Under the pieces are notes generated by a model, which did no database searches, had not been told where the DNA came from, and saw only the letters and a program-made list of their open reading frames with translations. Made by a program: the position numbers and the translations under genes. Below, one piece after another: positions 11,101 to 22,900 of a stretch of DNA of 64,000 nt. The stretch's first letter is position 1. Every line of letters begins with the position of its first letter. Origin of the DNA: Patiria pectinifera (taxonomy: Eukaryota; Echinodermata; Asteroidea; Valvatida; Asterinidae); assembly GCA_029964075.1 (NCBI GenBank), contig CM057138.1, positions 11,836,932-11,900,931 on the forward strand, in the 5' to 3' direction.

Positions 11101-12835
11101 TGCTCTGGCAACTTTGCAGCCCAGTCCTCATCCAGTCGCATTCTTCATTGCATGAAACGTCCATTGAAGGGTACTGCTGGTGTTGAAAATTGTGTCTTGA
11201 ACTTGGCAGAAGTAAAACACTTCATAATAGGTCTCATAGTGCCCACAATCCCAAATCCGCTTGCTTTTTAATAGTACATGTACAACATTCAGCGTCATTC
11301 CAAGTATTTTGCATGCAGTCTCTGGAGAGATAGCTGTCACCGTTGTACGTCTAAGATGTTTGGACTCAAAGGATGTTTGCTATTCTGATAATTAGGTCCC
11401 ACAGTTTCAATCAATCCATTTTCATCCAAGGAATCCAAGCAGTAGAGGGGAAAGCCTTCTTAATAGGATTAATGTACTCGCGGATTAAAAAACACATTTC
11501 ACCAGAAAAAAACCCACTTATTATAACTCTGTTAAGTTTATCGCAGAATGCAGGCTGTCTGATGGGCTATTGAGTCTATGTGTTCGAAGCTTGAGACTGA
11601 TTGTTGGGTAGAGTGGTCTTTCTATTTTTGACCTTCCATCGACATTGCTGCAGAGTTGCAATCTGGGTTTCAGCGTTGCAATGGACCGATCCAGTAAGCC
11701 CCTCCCACTGCGCACGTGGGCAAATTAACACGTGCTCCTCACAATGCCACTCTGCATTTTCCTGCCGCGCGCATCATACGCGCGTGCACGCATGTCGGAC
11801 TTTTGTGCACGCATGTCGGACATAAATCACGGCTGTGATTGGTCAGAATACCATGGGGCGGTGCTTACTGGATTGGTCCATTCCTTTTATGCCATTCATG
11901 AAGAGTATCTTATGCACTGGATGTTGTTGCGACTTACTACTGATCGAGGCATGCTATCAGTACGACTCTGCAGACATGTCTGAGATGGTCTCAACAAGCT
12001 TTCTGTGCAGTTGAAAGCATTTTTGCCCTGGACCGTTTTGTGAATCTAAACCATTGTGGGTTCCCGGCAATTCTTCGACTTCATTATTTTGTGTTTGCAG
12101 CTGTAGAAAGGGAACAGACAACGGAACTGTCATGGACAGAGCACCATTAAAGATTTATGTTAAACTAGACGGTACTTTTTGGCAGACATGGTGAGGGAAA
12201 ATTTGCAAGTTTTGGAAAACGTTGATATTTATTAAACATCGTTAAAAGTCCAGAAAGATGCACCATTTTTGTATAGTCCTTTTTATACAACTCGGCAGAA
12301 AGTCCTTAATGCCCGGTGAACTTAAGGGCCCCGAGAATTTTTTGGATTCTAGATGCTCTGTGGTGCGATCTGAAGCAATTTCTGACCAATACCAATGTTT
12401 TTTGAGGAAAAGATGATGGTGTACTCATTGCCTGCCTTTATTGCGACGTCACATAAAAAAATGGTTTCTTTTATTTTGATAGAGTTGCTCCACTGCTAAA
12501 CATTTCCCCAGAAAATCAGACAGTTAAATGTCCAAAGCCCAACTCAGCTAGAGAAATTATGGTCAAGTGAGACTATAAGGGCAATGCGCTTTTGGAATAA
12601 TAGTTTGCCATTTCCACTCCAGTGGCCGATATCAAAAGTGCAGTTTCAAAAGTTGTACAAAGCACCACTTTTTTTGGTTTTCGCACATGCGTAGGCCTAC
12701 ACTCCCAGGGGCAAACGGGCCAACGAGCAACTTATTTCCAGGTGGGCTAATAACAATAATTCATGAGAAAATAAAAGATTTGGCCTTATTACGAATTGGA
12801 ATTTATTAACAAGTCCTTGTGACCCTGAGTCACTT
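11101..12835. other. Non-coding 3' flank of copy A
   Basis: No gene is supported. Most of it aligns with 31226-33410 of copy B. Copy A alone has about 150 bases with CATGTCGGAC direct repeats (11795-11822). Copy B alone has two insertions (31479-31624 and 32662-33132). Confidence 0.5.
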
Positions 12836-13039
12836 GGCCTCACTGTATGTAGTCCCCGCCCGTTCGCCCCATATTATGGGGCGAATGGGCGGGGACTACA
12901 TACAGTGAGGCCATATTATGGGGCGAATGGGCGGGGACTACATACAGTGAGGCCATATTATGGGGCGAATGGGCGGGGACTACATACAGTGAGGCCATAT
13001 TATGGGGCGAATGGGCGGGGACTACATACAGTGAGGCCA
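12836..13039. repeat. 42-bp minisatellite with inverted leading unit, copy A only
   Basis: Four direct 42-base units, each starting GGGGCGAATGGGCGGGGACT, run from about 12878 to 13039. They are preceded by one inverted unit (GGCCTCACTGTATGTAGTCC), so the first two form a hairpin. Copy B has only a single degenerate stretch here (about 33405-33450). The in-frame reading of 14-residue repeats is a consequence of the 42-base period, not a gene. Confidence 0.8.
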
Positions 13040-14204
13040 AGTGACTATCGTAGTCGATTCTGTGTTCCAAAGTCACGTACGAGAGCGCCCTCATTAAGTT
13101 ATGTTTTGTAGTTGGCTAGAGTCCAATCTGACTTTGACAATTACACGGCTACTTCCGCCTTGGTGTTCTCAGCATTTGTTTTCCTATGCACCATCCAAAC
13201 CACTGCAAATTTTGGATCGGGACCAAGGATCAATTGCCATTAAGAAGGGACATACCTCTGCCGATTTCAGGAACACGGTAATAATGAATTTACTTTCTTT
13301 CCGACTTGAACAAGTTATACGTAATGGGCCAAGGCCTACTTACAGAAACACAGAAAGCTAGAGGCTGTTAAGCTAGATACTTAACTTATGAACTTTTAAA
13401 GTTTAACTTTGTATGTTGATGAAAATAAATAAATCAAGACACTCCAACTTTTCTTGAGTTAAGCCAGCGCATGAAAGCGTGAGTCCAGGGTTCCTTAATG
13501 TACAGACGTGTGTGATGATGTCCCCCGTCTTTACAGTTTGTTTTCACGATTTCAATACAATCTAATTTATTGCATGGAAACAAAATTACAACAAAATCTA
13601 ATCCGAAAAATGTGATTTCTGAAGGATTCGAAGTGTAGCATACAATTACTGAAATGTGAGATCGATTCGGAATTCATGAGCTCAGAAATACTCCTTGTGT
13701 GCGTGCTCTGCATTTTTATGTTTCATTAATTCTTGACTTGTGTAGGCATAAATTCATTCTTACTGACCAAAATGTATATGTACAAAATAATATGCCTGCA
13801 GCTTCTTGCAGCTTTCAAATGTTGTTTGCAAGTATCTGTAACTTTTAGCCAAGAAGTAAACTAGACTGTATATATTTTGGTTAACAATAATCTTAAGTAA
13901 ACGTCCTTCATATGAGCCTTGTTTTGCACTTTTTCGATTTTTTCCCACAATCACATGTAATAAATATGTAAAAAGGTGGATTTTTTTATTGCATACTTCA
14001 CCTATTTTGCAGTAAAGTGGCAGTTGTTCATCTATTTTTGGGATACGAGGGTTAAAAAGGTCGAGGCGAATAGGCCGTATATCAATCGACTCACTGAAGC
14101 GATGCTTGGTTGGTAGGCTGTTTCTATGGATCATTCAATGGCAAGCAGCACTGCATTGCTTTTATTTGTACTGGCCAGGCACGTTGGTTCGGAATTGAAA
14201 ACCA
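13040..14204. other. Non-coding stretch shared by both copies
   Basis: It aligns with 33450-34592. A minus-strand open frame of about 120 codons (13760-14134) is not kept open in copy B, so I do not call a gene. No repeat boundary is clear. Confidence 0.45.
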
Positions 14205-16229
14205 CCCAGGTAGCAAGCCCATATGGGCCCCATCAGGGCCAATATCTGGGTCCCTTGGGAGGGGACATATGGTAGATATTGCACCCAAGATTCTTATGGG
14301 GCCCATAATAGGCCTTAGATAAACCCATATGGGTTATGTCTGGGGGCTTATCTGAGCAAACATCTGAGTAAAATATGGGAAGCTTTAATGGGCCCATCTG
14401 GGCTTAAGATATGGGTCCCATATGGGCGGACCCATGGGCCCCAAATGATTCTGCACCCAAGATCCTTATGGGACCCACATGGTCCAGCCCGGATGACCCA
14501 TGGGTTGCTGTGGGGCCCATCTGGAGTAAAATGGTGTCTAAATGTATATAATCCTAATCTTAATCCTAAATTTCAATCCTGAATTTTCCCTTATTGCATT
14601 CTCATCCACCATAATGTCAAATCATTATATTTCCATTTTATATTTATATATTGCATACCTAGTCACATTCTCAACTAATGCATCTCACAATACTCCATCA
14701 ACACCAACTCCTAATTAATCATAATCCTCCCCATGCATCTTACAACCATAGTATACGTAATCCACATCCCTATACTAATCCTTGACCCCATAATCATCCC
14801 TCCCTCTTTATCCTTTCTAATTATATCTTTGTGTGCACACTTCCTATATATATGCCCAATAATTCCAATTTCTAAATCACAGTTAGCAAATTGTCAGCTC
14901 CGCCCACAGCTTTGTTTCTGAGTGAGCATGCTCAGTACGTAATAAATATTCATGACTTTTGCATAGCAACTCTTAATGATCAACAAGACATTTTCTAAAC
15001 AACTTCTTACAGCTTATAACTCTTGACTAACACCGTCGATCTTGAATACTTTCCTTTCCGCAGACAATTCACTTTGATCAACAACCAGCGATGTTTTCAA
15101 CCTCGTTTGACGCTTAACTTCCGGCTCTACCGTATGTTCGAAATATGATCAATTATTTCTCTAATAACTGTTCGACAATATCGCAATCGTGTTCATACTT
15201 TGCAGTAGATGCTGCATTCATAGATCAACATTTGCGAACTGTACTTATTATCGCCGACGTTGCTTCCGGATCGACCGGAAGTTCAAACTCAGTCAGCTTT
15301 TCCCCATGTAACATACCCTTATGGAGCCGGCCCATATTCTGCCTCAAGGTTGCCAGGTTGTTCCCATGTGGCAGCCACATGAGCCACCCGTATTCAACCC
15401 GCATTAGTTGCCACTTTTCATATGACATCCGTAATGGGCCGGGCGGTGTTCTGCCGCAGTTTCCAGGTTTCCCATGTGATACCCATATAGGCTGTAGTTT
15501 TCCGCGAACATGGGTTTGCCAGCTTTTTCTAATGACACCCCGGTGGGTAGCCGTATTTTCTTACCCGGTTTTACCATTAACCCCCATATGGGTCAGTCTG
15601 TATTCTGCCTACATGGGTGCCAGTGATATGACACCCTTACGGGCCATCCGTATTTTGCTTACGTGCTCATGAGTTTTCTTCCGGTGGGCCAGCCAGCACT
15701 AGTATTCCGCTAAATGGGTTTGCCCAGGTTTTTCTAGCCAATGGCTTACCCATATAGGCCAGCCCGTATTTTGCCCGCAATGAACGTGCCAGGTTTATCA
15801 CATACTTAATGACATACATGGGTCAGCCGTATTTTCCCACATGGGCTTGCCCAGTTTTCCCAATGACACCCATAGGCCCTTCGTAATTTTGCCCATAGAG
15901 GCATTACTTGGGTTTATCACATATAATATACATGGGTCAGTGACTATTTTCCACATGCATGCCCAGCTTTTCCTAATCACCCATGGGCAAGCCGTGTGTG
16001 CCATGTGAGCATGCCCAGGTTTATCCATTTGACGCCCACATGGGTAAGCCGTATTTTCCCCATGGGCTTGCAGCTTTTTCTAATCACCCATATGGGCAAG
16101 CCCGTATTGTGCCCATGAGCATGCCCAGTTTATCCCATTTGACATACATGGGTCAGCCCGTATTTTCCCCATTTGGGCTTGCCCAGCTTTTTCCTAACGA
16201 CACCCATATGGGCCAGCCTGTATTTTGCC
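14205..16229. mobile_element. CATATG-palindrome TIR element, left part (copy A, cut by gap)
   Basis: It begins with the same end as the complete copy-B element (CCCAGGTAGCAAGCCCATAT). A left zone of GGGCCCATCTGGG-type units follows, then an AT-rich middle (14530-15290) and the degenerate internal array from 15300, running into the assembly gap. The right end is not present in this contig. Confidence 0.65.
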
Positions 16230-16729
16230 NNNNNNNNNNNNNNNNNNNNNNNNNNNNNNNNNNNNNNNNNNNNNNNNNNNNNNNNNNNNNNNNNNNNNNN
16301 NNNNNNNNNNNNNNNNNNNNNNNNNNNNNNNNNNNNNNNNNNNNNNNNNNNNNNNNNNNNNNNNNNNNNNNNNNNNNNNNNNNNNNNNNNNNNNNNNNNN
16401 NNNNNNNNNNNNNNNNNNNNNNNNNNNNNNNNNNNNNNNNNNNNNNNNNNNNNNNNNNNNNNNNNNNNNNNNNNNNNNNNNNNNNNNNNNNNNNNNNNNN
16501 NNNNNNNNNNNNNNNNNNNNNNNNNNNNNNNNNNNNNNNNNNNNNNNNNNNNNNNNNNNNNNNNNNNNNNNNNNNNNNNNNNNNNNNNNNNNNNNNNNNN
16601 NNNNNNNNNNNNNNNNNNNNNNNNNNNNNNNNNNNNNNNNNNNNNNNNNNNNNNNNNNNNNNNNNNNNNNNNNNNNNNNNNNNNNNNNNNNNNNNNNNNN
16701 NNNNNNNNNNNNNNNNNNNNNNNNNNNNN
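16230..16729. other. Assembly gap of exactly 500 N
   Basis: A round 500-base run of N is a conventional scaffolding placeholder, so its true size is unknown. The sequence before it is the internal array of the TIR element; the sequence after it is an upstream CCHCR1 intron. Apparent reading frames across it are meaningless. Confidence 0.95.
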
Positions 16730-16987
16730 CAGGATTAGTTTGCTTACTACCGGTACATTGACCTACGGTAGGCTTAAAGGTTAGGAAACGTAACCAAATT
16801 TCATGCAATCAGGCAAAGCGTACCGGACCTATTACAAAACGGTTTCATTGGGGGAGGATGTCCTGATATTCATGTACATGTAGATTGACAATGATATTCA
16901 TGCACTGTGTAGTTGTTAGAATTAATGTTAGATAATGTATTCTTTACTTTTCTTTGTGTTATTTTTTTTTTTCAATTTGTTCCTCAG

Positions 16988-19900
16988 GTTAAAGGTGAAA
17001 GTACAGATAGTGGGAAGAAACTGCAGTTGCTTCTGACAAGGTAAACTGTCAGCCTGCATGTCCATATTACATTCCATTTTACTAAACTGTTGTGTACGCT
17101 GGCAAATGCATCTGTATAAAGATCAAATATGAGAGGTTCAGATGTCACATTTTTGAACAACAAATCACAATACTTTTGCCCATTTTTGTTTATCATTTTC
17201 TTTTTTACGTTGAAAGTAATGCACTCATGAGGAATGTGTGAACACAAAAATCATTGATACGGGACCTTCCCTGTTCCTAAAGCAATAGTTGTAAATTTCA
17301 TACTCTTGGTTGAAAATGTTGGATGTCATAAGACACAAATCTTTGTCCCAGATAGCCTCATTGTGAAGAGCAAGATTTAGTTGAATGTCCAGTTTGAAAA
17401 GGGCCATTTGTCGTACGTTTCAGGTGGCGGGAGAAAGTGTTTGAGCTCCTTGTTCAGCTGAAATCACAAGAGGTTGTTGAAGGCAACATCAGGAGGGACC
17501 ATAAGTGGCAGGTATTGTTTGAGTCAAGCAGTGTTTCCACATTTATACATTTTTTTTTTAAATTTGTAATTTTTGTTATTGAACTGTATTTTAACTAGGC
17601 GGGCTAATTTTTGGCAGTATAATATCAGACGCCTGCTGGGAATCAATCCATGACACCATATAATTTGAGCTACCTGGCCCTCAAAGTCCACCATTCACCC
17701 CAGATTAACCCCTGGTATCCCTCAGGCCCTAAACAGGCAATAAAACCAGACACTAACCTCCCCTATGCCAATTGACAGTTCCATTTCGGTCACAGGGGTG
17801 ATCGAGGTAATCCCTATGTGAACAATGCATTTGTATACAAGCCTATGTAAATGCGCACAAGCACACTAGCTTTTCCCGCCAATTTCCAACCCCTCCAGTA
17901 GGATCACAAGACTGACACCCCCTCTGGTGGATGTACCATGGTTCACACTAGGATCTAGTAATAGATGACCTGGGCATGGCTACCACGTGGCTGGGACAAT
18001 AAAAAACAAAGACTCCGACAAATCCCGTCCTCAGCTCTGACACATACATTTCATGGTCCATCCCACCATTGTAGGTTGATCACGTGAATTGCCCATCTCA
18101 CGGCAAATACAGGCCTGCAAATCCTGAAGGCTGGAAACTGGACTGCTTAAAACCTTGTTCTTTAAATACCTTCCCACCAACCAAAAACAGTCACAAGGAG
18201 TCAGATTCAAGTGACGTGGGAAGTCATTCCACAGCATGATTCAGTGAGATTACTACGTCCCCAAATATTTCTGAAAGCAGTTCCTGACAGCATTGGTATG
18301 TCGACTGGGTTACCGTCTTGTGCCCGCATGCCAACATTGTAGGAAGATACATGTACCATTTCCTTGCTTTTCGAAGGCAACTCACGATGAGGCACAAATC
18401 CTAGCTGTTTCGTTCATGTTTCTTGAAATCACTTGAAGCTACTTAAGTATACTTGTCTTTTGTCTGGTTGTGTTCACAATGTTTTACACCAAACTGTCCT
18501 AAGAGGGTTTTACATGCCATGTTCAAAACTATGGAACTCTATAGACTTGGTGCCAAGTCGGTAATTCTTTTGCATACGGTACCGGTTACTGAATCCACGG
18601 CCACACATAAAAAATATATCGCTGCAATGCACGTAGTCTGGTTCCCATACCAAATGATGCTGACTATTGATGTTCAGTAACCGAATTGGCGAATACGTTT
18701 TCAATTTTGTACACAACATATGGGAGTATTTTGAATCGCTAGCAAATTCTATGCGAGCACTCTGATTAGTTCAGATTCCAGCGTGTATTCTAGGCGGCCA
18801 CGCGAGATCATTCTCATTACTTCGAGGGTTTGTACTTTGTGTTGTGTAACATTACAAAATTTATTACACGACTCAAATAAATCAAGTATTACATGTATGA
18901 TACATTTTATTTCTATAAACAACTGACCAAACTGAGTATATTCGGTCGTTTAAACGTCGCCAGATCTGCAAGCATGTCCCCGACGTATTGATGAGAAAAC
19001 TCCCCATGTAACGGAATGAATTAGTCCTCATTTGCATAGCGGTGTGCCATATTGCATCTCACCGCAAACTGCACCGCACGCATATATGAATAACGGTACG
19101 AGAATGTACACGTCAAGTCATTAAATATGTCGCAACCCGGCCGAATACGTACTAGTCTTATACCAGCTGCGCCGATGGAGTTCGACTGAAGTTCATGGAC
19201 AAAACACAACTATCTAACGACTTGTCATCAAGTCTATGAGACTCCGTGATGCATGACCAGAGGTACTTGTACGCATCCAGGAGATCAATGGAAAGCTTAC
19301 TACACATAGTTTATGATAAAACCATAATTATGGTCATGAGACTTGTTCGCATTATTCCTTTGTCTGTGGTTATGGGTACCTGTGGTTTGTTTGGACACCC
19401 TGTAGTGGTGATGGAAATGAAAAATCCACTTTTCCAGTTCAGTTTTGAGATTTGACCTATTTCTACATACATCTACGTATTTTTTGGGCACTTTCTTTTG
19501 AAGAGCAAATCCAGGGACCTGTAGTTCAGGTCACAAGAAGAACAGTTATGGTGTACTTCATTACATTCCTTTTTAATTTTTCTCCAGGTAACTGAGTTGG
19601 AAGAGAAGACAACCAGCTTGCAGAATAAATGCCACCTCTTGGAACATTCCATTGCTGACAGGGATGCACAGCTTCAACTTGAGAGGGGACAGAGTCAGGT
19701 GGGACACAAAACATGTGTATGACTTGTTTTCAATATTATTTTTTGAGTTCAATTTGTAGGTCTGGAGTGTGGGGAGACTCTTTGACCCTAACCCTCCAGG
19801 GTATTTTGGCTAGAAACCCTGCCAAAGGCAGCAACATGCAACACTTAAAGTGACAAGCCTGCCCAGTGTAGCAAGATTCATCAGGTCAAAAGTCTCAAGG

Positions 19901-22900
19901 CCAAACTGCCTCAGAGTCTGTGGTCCCCAAACGCAGCAGGATACAACGTGCAGTGGCATTGTTCAATGCGATTAGCTCTCATTGTCTCAGAACTGGCTGT
20001 TTATGCTCTGGTGTTTGTAGCTAATTTATCTAAGTGCACCAGACTTTTCCACCTGATGCACTGCTTTGCGTCTGGTAGGGTTAGGGGTATTAAAGAAATA
20101 GGGTGAGTAAATACATTGTGTCGTTTGTCAAGTACACCTGGGCTCATTGGATTTGTATCTCTTCATTAATTGCTGTTCAATGTAAGCTACATTTTTACAC
20201 TCTCGGGCAGAAATTGATCTCATCATACCCATTTGAAATGCATGAGGCATTGCCATTTAATGTCAACCCTGACCTGGCCTTTGTGTTTAATTGCATCAAA
20301 TTCTCACCGGTTGCTCAGAGCACACAGAACCTGCTTTAATTTAGAAAAGAAAAACTGTGTTAACTTTGACTGAGAAGCTAGTGATTTTCTCCTCTCAATA
20401 AATTGTCCTAGCTTTGATGCTAACTTTTACACTGTCTGGCATTGCTTATCAACGACAAAGTTTTCAAACAAGCTTATGTACTAATATCTTAATACTTTCT
20501 CTTGTTAGAGTCTTCAAGATGAGTTGGCATCAGTGCAACAGGTTGCAGAGCTCCTAGATGCAAAACTGAGTGCACATGAAGAGACCGTGCCCCGACTGAC
20601 ATCCCTGCTACAGAGGTAATGGTAACGATCGTGGAGGGGTCAAAGATTTCTGGCATAGGGTCGCCCCCAGTCACATTAATGTCATTTGTTTGGTCAATTC
20701 GTGTCACAGCTTTCAACAGAAACACACAGGAATGGAGGAGAATCTTGTCAGTCTGGTTTGCAGACTGGGCTCCTTTGATCAGCGAATCAGCTTTGCAGTT
20801 GGCCGCATTGAAATCCTCAAAGGTATGTTCCATCTGTCCTCCAAACTCCTGTAATTGACTTACCGGCACTTGTTCTGAAACCTCTCAATTTCTGAACCTA
20901 AAACTTCTCCGTCAGCCTGATTTGCAGGCTGAGATCCGTTGATCAGCGCATCAGCTTTGCAGTTGGTCGCATTGAAATCCTCAAAGGTATACACCTTCCT
21001 TCCTCCAAACTCCTCTAATTTGGCTTCCTTGTCCTGAAACCTCTAAATTTCTGAACTTAAAACTTCTCTGACTCATTGTTTCAAACGTGCTTATAACATG
21101 TTTCAAGATTTCTCATCTCCCAATATCTGACATAGTTTTCTTCTCATTTTTTTCAGCAATTATTTCTTACACCTTTTTGATGGTTCCATTTACTTATTCA
21201 TTTACTGATTCAAGTATTCTCAGCTTATATTTTTTCATTTGGTATGTGAGTTTGAATTGACTTGTAATCAATGCACTGTCATTCTAGCTACTCCTTTGAA
21301 GCTACAGATAAAGGTTCTGTATGAAGGCTGGTTCATGCTTCACACGACATCCAATTAAGCAAAGCAGATTTCATGACCTCAACAATCAAAGTTTGATTTT
21401 TTGTCATTTAGCAGATTCGCTTTGCACTGAAATTTACATCAAATATGAATCAGCCTTGACACTATGTTTCAAAGTAGATTGTATATTATTTTAACTGGTG
21501 TTTATTTATTGTTACATTTTAGGATTGATTGCCAGGAAGGATGCATTGTGGAGACTGAGAGAGCAAGAGATACAGACAAGTAGTCAGGCGCCGACCAAAG
21601 ATGACGATGAGAATATGCAAAATGATGGTGACAGGTATGAAACAGTCTGAAAACCAATCTAGTAAATGATATTCTATTCATGTTTGCTTGAAGATCAATC
21701 TAGTATATGATATTCTATTCATGTTTGCTTGAAGATAAATTTGTCATCCCACTTGCGCTCTTGGCACACGGAAAATGTAATTTCATATTTGGCCTCGTAG
21801 CATATGGGACACAGAGGCATACATTCCTTCGCTCGTACCCACCGAATGGCTAGTTTCTTATGGCGGTATGACGTCATTTCTTTGAGCTTTCATCGGATAG
21901 AATTTCTTTGAACAATGACGAGGATCAAGTTTTCTGCATGCGCATGACACATGCGCACAGAATGCATGCGCATGACACATGCGCACAGAATGCATGTGCA
22001 TGACACATGCGCACAGAATGCATGCGCATGACACATGCGCACAGAATGCATGCGCATGACACATGCTACAGAAATGCATGCGCATGACACATGCGCACAG
22101 AATGTACATGCATTAGATGAGGCAGTTAGCTCCTCACAATTCTTTGTGTGCCTGTGCTTCCTAAAGGAGATTAGCCCTTCCCAGTGCCCTCTAAGGGAGG
22201 TGGGTATGAGAGAACTACATTCCATGTTCCACTCGCACTTGCGGTATAACTAAATATCAATGTGTGTTTTATTGTTCTGTTAGGATTTCATAGCGTCATG
22301 CGTTTTCTGTAATTTGATGCATTAGACTATCATTTGACCAGTTGAGGATGGAGTTACAGCAGGTGACACGTGAACGGGATGCCCTAGCAGCGAGGATCAA
22401 GCAGGACTCTGAAACCATGCAGGAGCAGTACAATGAAGTCAGAGCAAAATGTAAGGGTAATTCACTAGACACTAATATACAGGATGAGTAAAATCACTCA
22501 TGTACTTTTCAAGTTACGGAATTTAAACACAACCACTGTTTTATGGTTCTGTTCACGGATCACAAAAAAGTTCAGTGTTTTTTTTTCAGCAAAACAAAAA
22601 CAAATCACATAGGGATTTGTGTTACGCACACCTTTTTTGTGATCCATGGACAGAACTTTAAAACGGTGGTTGTGTTTAAAACTCCGTAACTTGAGAAGTA
22701 CATGAGTGATTTGGATGATTCTTGTACTAAAAGAAAGCTTATGAATTGGGCTTTCATATCCTAGATTTTGATAGTGCTACATGCAGAACTTCACTAAAAT
22801 AATAGTCCCGACATTTGGATTTCCTTTTTTTTAACTCACCCTCTAGTCATTACCAGCACAGTCTTGTTGTAGATTTGCTTTCGAGGGTCGTTTTTAATAA

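Noticed and set aside
12840-13111. Repetitive proteins on both strands with 14-residue repeats
   Set aside because: They are a by-product of the 42-base minisatellite, whose period is a multiple of three.
13760-14134. Minus-strand open frame of 124 codons
   Set aside because: The allelic sequence around 34130-34510 does not keep the frame open, there is no recognisable domain, and composition looks random.
21858-22225. Cys/His/Ala repeat proteins on the minus strand
   Set aside because: They are produced by the 28-base minisatellite and have no start context or conservation in copy A.
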